Source: Anaerolineaceae bacterium
Lineage (GTDB): Bacteria > Chloroflexota > Anaerolineae > Aggregatilineales > Phototrophicaceae
Assembly: GCA_002699585.1 (NCBI GenBank)
Contig: PABP01000038.1
Coordinates: 1-64,000 of the forward strand
Direction of reading: 5' to 3'
DNA: 64,000 bases
Position numbers and translations under genes: made by a program. Under the pieces are notes generated by a model that was not told the origin of the DNA, did not search any database, and saw nothing but the letters and a program-made list of their open reading frames with translations. This document shows positions 35,444 through 43,421 of the stretch, piece after piece (the first letter of the stretch is position 1; each line of letters opens with the position of its first letter).

Positions 35444-36576
35444 GACTTATCTTGTGCCTGACCTTACTGATGCTACCCGGCGTAATCGCCACCGCCCAGG
35501 ACGACTCCCAAGCCTTTCCGCCGGAAGTGGTCACCGAGATACAAGCTGAAATGGACAATCTGACCGAAGGCGGACTCCCGCCTGGTATGGTCGTATGGAT
35601 CGACGCGCCAGGGTACCGATTCGAGGGAGCAAGTGGTTCGGCAGATCTCATGAATGACATCCCGATGTCGCCAGAAGGCGCGTTCCGGATCGGCAGCATT
35701 ACCAAGATGTTCACCGCGACGGTGGTCATCCAACTTGCCGAGGACGGCCTGCTGACCCTGGACGATCCGCTGGCACAATGGCTGCCAGATGTCGCCGACC
35801 AACTCCCCTATGGCGACCAGATCACCCTGCGCCACCTGCTGACACACACATCGGGTGTGTTTAGTGTCGTCGAACACGAGGCGTACTGGGCTGACATCTT
35901 CACAAAAGCGGTCATCGATGAGGAGTCAGGGATGGTGACGTTGGCCTGTGTGCAACAAGACCCTTACGACACGCTCGCCAGTTACGTCTATGGCAAAGAT
36001 GCCTACTTCGCGCCAGGGGAAGGCTGGTACTACAGCAACACCAACTACACGCTGCTCGGTATGGTGATCGAAGAAGCGGCGGCTATGCCGCTGGCCCAAG
36101 CGTATCGTACGTACATCTACGAACCGCTCGGCATGGAATCAACCTTCCTGGATTGCTACGAAGACGCGCTGACGGATGTGGTACGCGGTTATACCGGATT
36201 CGGGGATACCATGAGTGACGTCACTGAACTGCATGAATCCGTCGGTTGGTCGGCAGGCGGCCTGGTCTCGACTGCATCGGACCTGATCACCTTTGCGCGT
36301 GGTTTGTTCGGTGGGGCGCTGTTCGACGATCCAGAGTCGCTGGTTGCTATGACGACTCCTGCTCCTGGCAGTTCTTACGGTATGGGTATCTCGGTCCAGT
36401 CAATGTATTTGGGGCACGCAGGCTATATTGCCGGATTTAGAACAGTACTCAATTATGCACCGGAGTTCGATACAGTCGTGGTGATGCTCTACAATAACGA
36501 TGCTGCCGATCCTGAACAGAGTTTGGCCGATGTAATGAATCCGGCGTTGTCGTCGCTGAGTGCCGAAGCAGACTAA
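35434..36576 (+). CDS. Secreted serine hydrolase, class C beta-lactamase family
   Basis: 380 residues. The frame is open upstream, but ATG 35434 has AAAGGAAAA before it and begins a signal peptide (IKRLILCLTLLMLPGVIATAQDD). Active-site motifs: S88-I-T-K91 in FRIGSITKMFT, Y-S-N in WYYSNTNYTLLG and H-A-G in LGHAGYIAGFR. This family includes DD-peptidases, esterases and beta-lactamases, and these motifs do not separate them. It is followed after about 127 bp by a second gene of the same family. Confidence 0.9.
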   Translation: MIKRLILCLTLLMLPGVIATAQDDSQAFPPEVVTEIQAEMDNLTEGGLPPGMVVWIDAPGYRFEGASGSADLMNDIPMSPEGAFRIGSITKMFTATVVIQLAEDGLLTLDDPLAQWLPDVADQLPYGDQITLRHLLTHTSGVFSVVEHEAYWADIFTKAVIDEESGMVTLACVQQDPYDTLASYVYGKDAYFAPGEGWYYSNTNYTLLGMVIEEAAAMPLAQAYRTYIYEPLGMESTFLDCYEDALTDVVRGYTGFGDTMSDVTELHESVGWSAGGLVSTASDLITFARGLFGGALFDDPESLVAMTTPAPGSSYGMGISVQSMYLGHAGYIAGFRTVLNYAPEFDTVVVMLYNNDAADPEQSLADVMNPALSSLSAEAD

Positions 36577-36703
36577 ATAGCCCTTTCTAAAAGTGATTCC
36601 GAGGTGTGGTCATCATGTTCATGCCTCGGAAACGACAAAAGTCACAAACAGATAAATGTCTCGCACGTTCAACTGCAGCCACTGGATAGTGAAGAGAAAA
36701 GTC

Positions 36704-37753
36704 ATGCAGAAACTAAACAAGACCCGTACCGTTCGCATTCTACGTATTGTCATGCCCATCTTAGGGATCATCACCGCCGTGATATTTGTGCCCTGGGACG
36801 CCGTGTTCGCCTGGGTAGCCCCCTTACCCGCAACTGTTGAGGAAGAACTGGATCAAGCGGTGGATCGTGGCTTTGATGGGGCCATCGTCTATGTCGATCA
36901 AGCAGGTGAAGAAGCGTTTTACGCGGCGGGTTGGAAGAATCGAGCGGCGCAGATACCAGCCGATCCACAAGCTTTGTTCAAGATTGCCAGTATCAGCAAG
37001 TTATATATTGCGACTGCGACCGCCAAACTGGTCAATGAAGGTCGCTTATCGCTAGATGATACATTGGCCGATTACTTGCCGGAATTGGTGGGCCGTATTG
37101 AAAATGCCGATCAGATTACGCTGCGAATGATGGTGCAACATCGCAGTGGCATCCCCAATTTCACGGACAATCCCGATTACCCCTGGTTCGAAACGCTGCC
37201 GAACCGTGATGCCTATCTGGCGTATGCATTAGATCAGCCTGCGGTGTTTGCACCCGACAGCGACTACCGCTATTCCAACACGAATTATCATTTGATTGGT
37301 GCTATTCTCGACAAGGTACTGGGCTACAGCCACCATCAATACATCAAGGACGAAGTTCTGGAGCCGCTTGGGCTGACCGATACTTACAGTTTGCTCAGTG
37401 AGGTCGATTCCCTGGAGCGCGTCAGCAGCGGCTATCATTATGAAGTCGAACCGGACCTAAAGGAACTCGATCATACTAGCCCAGGTGGCTCGATGATCGC
37501 TACAGCCCAGGACGTGGGCATCTTCTTGAAAGCGCTCAACGATGGCTCGTTGCTCAATGAGGATGAACAGGCGATTTATTCCTCAATTTATGAATATGAA
37601 CATACGGGCTGGGTACCCGGCTACCAGAGTATCGCGCGTTACTACCCCGACACAGATACCGTTGTGGTTCTGTTCGTGAACTCGACGGGTGGCGATACCG
37701 AGGCGACCATACATATCATATATGACCGTATTGTCCGCATCATGGGTGGCTAA
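36704..37753 (+). CDS. Membrane-anchored serine hydrolase, class C beta-lactamase family
   Basis: 349 residues from ATG 36704 (GAAGAGAAA upstream; a longer frame starts at 36656 without an SD). A single N-terminal helix (LRIVMPILGIITAVIFVPW) probably anchors it outside the membrane. Motifs: S96-I-S-K99 in FKIASISKLYIATA, Y-S-N in YRYSNTNYHLIG and H-T-G in EHTGWVPGYQS. It is a tandem neighbour of the preceding hydrolase but well diverged. A hairpin (ACTAGGAC/GTCCTAGT, 37808-37840) follows 55 bp after the stop. Confidence 0.9.
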   Translation: MQKLNKTRTVRILRIVMPILGIITAVIFVPWDAVFAWVAPLPATVEEELDQAVDRGFDGAIVYVDQAGEEAFYAAGWKNRAAQIPADPQALFKIASISKLYIATATAKLVNEGRLSLDDTLADYLPELVGRIENADQITLRMMVQHRSGIPNFTDNPDYPWFETLPNRDAYLAYALDQPAVFAPDSDYRYSNTNYHLIGAILDKVLGYSHHQYIKDEVLEPLGLTDTYSLLSEVDSLERVSSGYHYEVEPDLKELDHTSPGGSMIATAQDVGIFLKALNDGSLLNEDEQAIYSSIYEYEHTGWVPGYQSIARYYPDTDTVVVLFVNSTGGDTEATIHIIYDRIVRIMGG

Positions 37754-37807
37754 TGTTGCGTGTGATTTGATGTGTGATTGACTTTGGGCTGGCAATCTAA
37801 CTTTTCA

Positions 37808-37840
37808 ACTAGGACAGTCACAACTTGGACTAGTCCTAGT
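37808..37840 (+). terminator. Hairpin after the second serine hydrolase gene
   Basis: 8-bp stem ACTAGGAC / GTCCTAGT with a 17-nt loop, then CATTGTTCCC. Weak T-content, so moderate confidence. Confidence 0.45.
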
Positions 37841-37867
37841 CATTGTTCCCATTTTGGCGAAGGTATA

Positions 37868-38145
37868 TGAACTGGCCCCGTTTCAGTGGACAATGAATTT
37901 GTCTAAGCTGCCAATTCCTCATAATGGTCAGGTCTGAGATAGTTCAGTGCTAACAGGCGTCGGCAGCGATTGTACTAAACCTCGATGTATTCAAAGATAA
38001 CTTGTCGTGCTTGCTGTCGAGATTCAACCTGTTCGGTGACACATTCGGTTCTGAGGGTAGCAAAGAAGCTCTCCATCATGGCATTGTCGTAGAGCAATTA
38101 CCCACGCCACTCATTCTGACCTTAATATTGTGCCGCCTCACAAGG
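37868..38145 (-). pseudogene. IS3-family remnant, second copy (OrfB 3' end and element end)
   Basis: Inverted relative of the copy at the left edge. On the minus strand it reads DNAMMESFFATLRTECVTEQ, then QQARQVIFEYIEV, a stop codon in place of the next Trp, YNRCRRLLALNYL and the final TAG at 37905-37903, followed by an element end with CCACTGAAACGGGGCCAGTTCA finishing at 37868. There is at least one further stop near GVG. The upstream half of the element is missing, so the piece is not mobile. Confidence 0.85.
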
Positions 38146-38481
38146 TAAGGAAGTCATGCCTATTATATTGGCTGCCATGTTCCCATCATCCCGAAGACGC
38201 TTATCAGGTTGCTTAGGATAATGGCAATGGGTTGCGACACGTTTGTGACACAGGTTAATGTTACGCAACCGATGTTGAACCTGAATGGCATGTATACATT
38301 GATCAGGCTTCCGCAGCAGGTTTTACAAAGATACGCATATGGCTTTGCGGCGGGCGTAGTAAAGTGCATGCGCTATTTAATCCAGAGCGGATGACACTCG
38401 ATTTGCCATATAGGCAAGAGGTAGATTGTCGGATGATGTCTTTGGTAGAATCATTTGAGGTTGTTGAGATGGAGGAACGAT
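38146..38481. other. Gap between IS3 remnant and SDR gene
   Basis: About 336 bp with no gene recognised. The last 45 bp hold TAGAAT (38446-38451), a possible -10 box for the SDR gene, and its SD GGAGG. Confidence 0.4.
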
Positions 38482-39324
38482 ATGGGTAAGCGAAAGATAT
38501 TGGTTACAGGTGCACTGGGGAAGATTGCGGGACAAGTCTTACCAGCATTACAGGAACACTATGAAGTAACACAAACGGATATCCGCACTCAAAATCGAAA
38601 CGGGGAAGTTGTACCCGAAATACACGTTGCTGACTTGACGGACGATAACCGAGATGCTTACCGTGATCTATTTGCGAATCAAGAGGTCGTTGTCCACTTT
38701 GGCTTTGTACGGTCGGTAGAGGAGACACCTGAGGCAAGATTTCGATCCGAATTTGCCAACGTACGTATGGCCTACAATGTCTACAAAACCGCCCTGGAAG
38801 AAGGCGTAAAGCGCGTGGTTGTTGCTAGCTCCAACCACGCTGCCGATTACTATGAGTCGTTGATACTAGATGGCAAGATGGATTTTGTTGACCCAAACCA
38901 ACGAGCTTTGTCCGACAACTATTATGGTTGGGCGAAGGAAGTCTATGAACATCTGGGGTTTGTCTTTGCAACGGGGAATGCGGAAGAGCGAATGTTAGAA
39001 AATGTTCAAATCCGCATAGGTGGTCCGCGAGAAACGGATGTCGCGCGCTGTGAATTAGGTGATCTGCGGTGTATGCGTCGTGCTCTAGCCGTTTACATAA
39101 GTGACCGAGACATGCAACAGTTGTTCATCAAGAGCATCGAGACTGATAATATTCGTGATGAACAGGGCGTGCCTTTCCAAATATTTTATGGGATCAGTGA
39201 CAATCCTCATGCTTTTTGGAGCATTGCAAACGCACGTAAAATCATCGGATATAAGCCACAAGACAACAGCGAGCGGCGCTTTGCGGATTTGATTCAGAAA
39301 CACCTAACAGCAGCTCAAGAATAG
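38482..39324 (+). CDS. NAD-dependent epimerase/dehydratase (uronate-dehydrogenase-like SDR)
   Basis: 280 residues. ATG 38482 is chosen because GGAGG lies just upstream and the Rossmann strand follows at once (KRKILVTGALGKIAGQVLPAL). The SDR active site is visible: VVASSNHAADYYE and YYGWAKE (Tyr-x-x-x-Lys). The SSNH and YYGWAK pattern is typical of the uronate dehydrogenase-like branch of extended SDRs, which oxidises uronic acids; an NAD-dependent sugar epimerase is the alternative. It stands alone between two IS3 scars. Confidence 0.8.
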   Translation: MGKRKILVTGALGKIAGQVLPALQEHYEVTQTDIRTQNRNGEVVPEIHVADLTDDNRDAYRDLFANQEVVVHFGFVRSVEETPEARFRSEFANVRMAYNVYKTALEEGVKRVVVASSNHAADYYESLILDGKMDFVDPNQRALSDNYYGWAKEVYEHLGFVFATGNAEERMLENVQIRIGGPRETDVARCELGDLRCMRRALAVYISDRDMQQLFIKSIETDNIRDEQGVPFQIFYGISDNPHAFWSIANARKIIGYKPQDNSERRFADLIQKHLTAAQE

Positions 39325-39372
39325 CAACGTCAATTTATCACTCTAAGCACTTACCGATGATGATGGGTTAAT

Positions 39373-39516
39373 TGACCTGCCCTCCAAGGACTGATCCAGA
39401 AAGCTTTTTAGGATCGGAGGACGAAGGAGGCAGGAAAGCTGTCACAGAAGCACTACAAAACAGAAGAAATAATCCACAAATTGCGTGAAGAAGCGCTTCT
39501 AGTAAGACAAGGATAA
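39373..39516 (+). pseudogene. IS3-family remnant (left end and OrfA start)
   Basis: An element end starting TGACCTGCCCTCCAAGGAC at 39373 resembles IS3 (IS407-type) left ends. At 39439-39516 lies LSQKHYKTEEIIHKLREEAL followed by LVRQG and a TAA, which matches the beginning of IS3 OrfA (HTH_Tnp_1: ...KRYKPEEIVAKLRE...). The start codon has become CTG. Nothing of the rest of the element remains here. Orientation is opposite to the remnant at 37868. Confidence 0.7.
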
Positions 39517-39621
39517 AGAAATTTTCCAAATAGATGTGAGAGTCTTAGATCAAATCATCGTCTTGCAAGACGAGAGTTCGCCAAGCCTCTCCAATACTTG
39601 ATATGCTGATACACGGTAACT

Positions 39622-39650
39622 TTGAACATTTATCTACATGTGTCTATAAT
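39622..39650 (+). promoter_or_regulatory. Sigma-70-like promoter of the NB-ARC LuxR gene
   Basis: TTGAAC (39622-39627), 17-bp spacer, TATAAT (39645-39650), a near-consensus promoter. Transcription should start near 39657, about 26 bases before the ATG at 39683. Confidence 0.75.
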
Positions 39651-39682
39651 ATTAAGTGTCGGGGGATTTGAGGGCAACACAA

Positions 39683-42445
39683 ATGTCGACAGCAGACGCT
39701 GGATATACTGGGGCTAGGAGGCTTGCGTCTCTCACTGAACGTGAAAATGAGATCCTTGCTTGCTTGGCTCAAGGCATGACCAACCTCGAAATCGGTGAGG
39801 CACTTCATCTAGCTGTCACAACGGTCAAATGGTACACGCGGCAGATCTATAACAAGCTTGGTGTGAATAGTCGGCGTGAAGCCGCAATCTTTGCGCAGGA
39901 CAACGGTCTTTTCAGTGTCAGTATTACCCATACACCCGATATCAAGCACAATCTTCCAGCTGACACGACGCCTTTTGTGGGCCGGCATCACGAAATTGAA
40001 TCAATCTCTGGCTTAATCAAAAATCAGAATCATCGCCTCATAACAATTCTAGCACCGGGTGGCATGGGAAAATCGAGACTAGCGATTCAGGCCGCTCGGC
40101 AGCAGCTGGATAACTTCGCAGACGGCGTATTCTTCGTGCCTCTACAGCCTTTGAGTGCGCCAGATCAAATCGTGATCGCTATCGGTGATAGTATTGGCTT
40201 TGTTTTTTTACCGGATGCCCGTACACCAGAGCGACAACTGCTCGACTTTCTGGCTGATAAGGTCATGCTGCTGGTGCTCGATAATTACGAGCACCTTTTG
40301 GCAGGAACCCACCATATAACTGACATCTTGTTACATGCGTCAGCTGTCAGGATTCTAGTAACATCTCGTGAAAAACTGAATTTGACCAGTGAGACCATCA
40401 TCCATCTACAGGGACTCACCTATGATCGAGATGGTGCCCAGTCAGACGCAGCCGACTTATTTGTAGATACAGTTAAGCGACTCACACCCTCATACAAGGA
40501 TAGTAGCGACCATCAAGCGATAATTGACCACATTTGCCAACTGACAGAAGGCATGCCGCTTGCTTTGCTCCTGGCTGCGGCCTGGTCAGACACCTTGACT
40601 CTCGCACAGATCGCAGGGGAAATCGAAAGAAGTATTGGATTCCTTGAACAAGAAAAAAGCGATCTGCCCCAGCGCCATCGTGGCATTCGAGCTGTGTTTG
40701 AGCCTACCTGGGAACGGCTCACCGAATCTGAGCAACTCATGTTAGCGAAGTTCTCGATATTCGCTGGTGGCTGCACCTATGATGCGGCACAACAAATTAC
40801 AGGCGCTACGCCATCTATTCTTCAGAGCCTAGTGAACAAAGCGCTCATCATTCACTCGACAGAGGGGCGCTATGAGATGCATGAACTCCTGCGTCAATAT
40901 GCTGAAGAAAAACTGCATCTGCTTTACGACAATGAAAAAACAGAGCAGTTACATGCTGAATACTATTCACAGGCCGTGGCAGACTACGATAAAGGTGATT
41001 ATGGCCGCGGTAATCACGATCTAATCGCACCCGAATTAGATAATATTCGTAAAATGTGGTCACAGCTTGTCCAAACTCAACAGTGGGACCGCATAAAATC
41101 TTGTTGCTTTGGGATGCGCTGGATTTATGAGTTTTTTGCCCTATATCACGAAGCTGTTCAATGGTACGAAGCTGCCATTAAAGGCCTTGAAGAAGCAGGT
41201 CTTCTTCAACATCGCCGTGACGTATATGGATGCTTGTTGGCTGGCTATGCATTTTGTTTAGGGGATTCGGGCCACCCGAATTCTCTGAGCGTCTGCGAGC
41301 TTGCTCTCGATACACTATACGCGTGTGAACTCGATGCTATGACAGCTTACGCACTCGCAGTCGCACATGTACGCTACATCAATCTTCCCGTCCAAAACGA
41401 TAGGCCTCGGCGACAGTGGATACCTCTCTTCGAGAAAGTGTATTCGGTAAGCGAGCAAGCTGGCGACTACACCACAATGGGAAGCGCCCTCATACTCCGC
41501 GCCATTGATGAACTTGAAGTGAATGGCGATGTCAACACGTTCAATGACCTCGCCCATCGGGCATTGACCATTGCAACGGCTCATGAGGACTACGGCACCG
41601 CGGGGTGGGCATATGGGTTATTATCCAGCGGCTATTTTCATAATTGTCAATACGAAAATGCGCTGGATACTCGCATCGAACAAGTGCGCATGCAGACTGA
41701 AGTGGGATATAAGAACTGGGTAAACGATTCTATGTCGGCTGTCGGCTGGTATGCGCTCATCTTGGGACAATACGACATTGCCTTCGATTATGTTAAGCAA
41801 GCTATAGAACATGACAGAAAGTATTATTTACCTCACAATGAAGTTCAACATTTGATGCAATTGTGTGAGATGTATCTGTATATGGGTGAAAGCAACACTT
41901 GTTTAGATACCATGGCAGAGGTCGAACGTAAGCTTAGTAAGCTGTCGCAGCACTGGCAGTATGACATTCTTGTTCTTCAGAAGCAGTATGCTCAAGCTAT
42001 GATCGACCAATATCTTGGACATCACGATGCCGTTGAGAAGCAATGTTCATCAATACTTGGCAATCCCAAAACCTTGAGCACTCACTGGGGTATCCACTAC
42101 CGTCCCCTTTTTGAGCGAGTCCTTGGCGAATCACTTATTGCCCAGGATTGTCCCGAAGAAGCCTTTTCAAACCTGATATCTGCCCTCAAAAACATGGATG
42201 CGCATCATACTTCTCAAAAGCTGCACACACTGGTTAAACTCGCGCTAGCCTGTGAACCAGAATTGGAAACACAAATTCTCTTTATGTGCAGCGAACACCC
42301 CGGTACGTTCCATGCACATCGCGAGGAAGCATTGCAGCGACTCAGTCAATTAGCCACAACTATGAACATAGACGCATTTGAAACCGGCTCAAAACTGGGT
42401 CGTCATCGGAGCCTAGACGATACCATTGCACTTATTATCAGCTGA
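39683..42445 (+). CDS. NB-ARC LuxR-type transcriptional regulator (N-terminal HTH)
   Basis: 920 residues from ATG 39683 (GAGGG upstream); a GTG at 39656 sits at the predicted transcription start and is an alternative. N-terminal LuxR HTH (LTERENEILACLAQGMTNLEIGEAL ... TTVKWYTRQIYNKLGV), linker, STAND ATPase with Walker A ILAPGGMGKSRLA (about 120-132), VMLLVLDNYEHLL and ILVTSREKLNL, winged-helix region (FEPTWERLTESEQLMLAKFSIF), then long helical repeats. The pseudogene at 407-969 is a paralogue. The next two genes carry a shared promoter design and are candidate targets. Confidence 0.88.
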   Translation: MSTADAGYTGARRLASLTERENEILACLAQGMTNLEIGEALHLAVTTVKWYTRQIYNKLGVNSRREAAIFAQDNGLFSVSITHTPDIKHNLPADTTPFVGRHHEIESISGLIKNQNHRLITILAPGGMGKSRLAIQAARQQLDNFADGVFFVPLQPLSAPDQIVIAIGDSIGFVFLPDARTPERQLLDFLADKVMLLVLDNYEHLLAGTHHITDILLHASAVRILVTSREKLNLTSETIIHLQGLTYDRDGAQSDAADLFVDTVKRLTPSYKDSSDHQAIIDHICQLTEGMPLALLLAAAWSDTLTLAQIAGEIERSIGFLEQEKSDLPQRHRGIRAVFEPTWERLTESEQLMLAKFSIFAGGCTYDAAQQITGATPSILQSLVNKALIIHSTEGRYEMHELLRQYAEEKLHLLYDNEKTEQLHAEYYSQAVADYDKGDYGRGNHDLIAPELDNIRKMWSQLVQTQQWDRIKSCCFGMRWIYEFFALYHEAVQWYEAAIKGLEEAGLLQHRRDVYGCLLAGYAFCLGDSGHPNSLSVCELALDTLYACELDAMTAYALAVAHVRYINLPVQNDRPRRQWIPLFEKVYSVSEQAGDYTTMGSALILRAIDELEVNGDVNTFNDLAHRALTIATAHEDYGTAGWAYGLLSSGYFHNCQYENALDTRIEQVRMQTEVGYKNWVNDSMSAVGWYALILGQYDIAFDYVKQAIEHDRKYYLPHNEVQHLMQLCEMYLYMGESNTCLDTMAEVERKLSKLSQHWQYDILVLQKQYAQAMIDQYLGHHDAVEKQCSSILGNPKTLSTHWGIHYRPLFERVLGESLIAQDCPEEAFSNLISALKNMDAHHTSQKLHTLVKLALACEPELETQILFMCSEHPGTFHAHREEALQRLSQLATTMNIDAFETGSKLGRHRSLDDTIALIIS

Positions 42446-42457
42446 GCCTGCCCATTC

Positions 42458-42503
42458 CCCTCCTTTTAGGATGGTGACTGACAACCACAACACTCCCTAA
42501 GCT
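42458..42503 (+). promoter_or_regulatory. Promoter with adjacent palindrome, upstream of SnoaL-like gene
   Basis: CCCTCC-TTTT-AGGATGG (42458-42474), immediately TGACTG (-35, 42475-42480), 17-bp spacer, TAAGCT (-10, 42498-42503). The same elements with the same spacing occur at 43343-43388, while the spacer sequences differ. The palindrome abutting the -35 box is placed like an activator site. Confidence 0.7.
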
Positions 42504-42534
42504 ATAGGTGTCGCAAATAGCTAGGAGAACCGAC

Positions 42535-43110
42535 ATGTCATTCCCTTATTATTTGGCCATTCTGATAGCATTCGTCGCCAGTGTGGTCCCTGGCGGGCTT
42601 ATTTTGCAAACCGGAGAAGAGGATATGTCCCAAGAAGAACTTCATATCGCTAAGATTGAAAAGTGGATTAATGACGCTGTCCTCGGAGAAGACCCGTCAA
42701 TAGATTTTGCCCTTGAAGTCCTCGCTGACCCATTTATGCAGCATACAGAGGGCGACGATTTCACATATATTCACGCAGCGGGACCCATTCAATATTTCCG
42801 CAACATTCGATTCTATCTCGATGATGTCGATGTTGAAATTCGGCATATCGTTGCTCAAGATGACATGCTCGTCTGGCACTATACGATAAGAGGGATCTGG
42901 GCAAAACCCTTTTATGCAGCATCCGGCGTCGTTGAACCGACAAACGAGGAAGTGATCATTGAGCATATTCATATCACTCGTATGGAAGATGGGAAGATTG
43001 CTGAAGCATGGTTTTACTCTCGCGACAGACGGCAGTCAACCGAGCAACGATTGTTGCAGAGGCCAGTGACGAGTAGAGATCATCTTCTAACTCACTCGGC
43101 AGCGTACTAA
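42535..43110 (+). CDS. SnoaL-like (ester-cyclase type NTF2 fold) protein with hydrophobic leader
   Basis: 191 residues from ATG 42535 (AGGAGAA upstream). A hydrophobic N-terminal segment (YYLAILIAFVASVVPGGLIL) is followed by an NTF2-like domain: IEKWINDAVLGEDPSIDFALEVLADPFMQH, GPIQYFRNIRFYLDDVDVEIRHIVAQDDMLVWHYTIRG, EEVIIEHIHITRMEDGKIAEAWFY. This is the pattern of SnoaL/ester-cyclase-like proteins. It probably acts outside or at the membrane; the substrate is unknown. A strong terminator follows, so it is monocistronic. Confidence 0.8.
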   Translation: MSFPYYLAILIAFVASVVPGGLILQTGEEDMSQEELHIAKIEKWINDAVLGEDPSIDFALEVLADPFMQHTEGDDFTYIHAAGPIQYFRNIRFYLDDVDVEIRHIVAQDDMLVWHYTIRGIWAKPFYAASGVVEPTNEEVIIEHIHITRMEDGKIAEAWFYSRDRRQSTEQRLLQRPVTSRDHLLTHSAAY

Positions 43111-43161
43111 GGTTTAGGAATCTTCTGAGTGAGACGATTCCTACAAACAGATAGTTACAGA

Positions 43162-43192
43162 TAAGCGACGATTAGCTGAATCGTCGCTTTTA
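43162..43192 (+). terminator. Rho-independent terminator after SnoaL-like gene
   Basis: AAGCGACGATT / AATCGTCGCTT, 11-bp perfect stem, 5-nt loop, then TTATG. A smaller hairpin AGGAATC/GATTCCT lies just before it (43115-43141). Confidence 0.85.
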
Positions 43193-43342
43193 TGCATGGT
43201 CTTACCTCCTTGTTTCTACGCTGATCCTTGAATTAATCGACAGAACTATACGGTCGGTCTTGCAAGACACGAACTCCAATGAGCAATTTCACACTGGCAA
43301 GCAGATAAAAACCTCACTAGCAGACCATACCCTCACGCTTTT

Positions 43343-43388
43343 CCCTCCTTTTGGGAGGGTGACTGGCGACATTTCCACACCCTAAGCT
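43343..43388 (+). promoter_or_regulatory. Promoter with adjacent palindrome, upstream of haloperoxidase gene
   Basis: CCCTCC-TTTT-GGGAGGG (43343-43359), TGACTG (43360-43365), 17-bp spacer, TAAGCT (43383-43388). Twin of 42458-42503. Here the palindrome is perfect. Confidence 0.7.
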
Positions 43389-43421
43389 GAGGACGCCGCA
43401 AATTATTATGAGGGAGATTAA

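Noticed and set aside
38209-38394. 61-codon open frame between the IS3 scar and the SDR gene
   Set aside because: No SD, no similarity, low-complexity hydrophobic pattern; probably chance.
39656-39682. GTG at 39656 as start of the NB-ARC regulator
   Set aside because: It lies at the predicted transcription start; ATG 39683 with GAGGG upstream is more likely, although a leaderless GTG start cannot be excluded.
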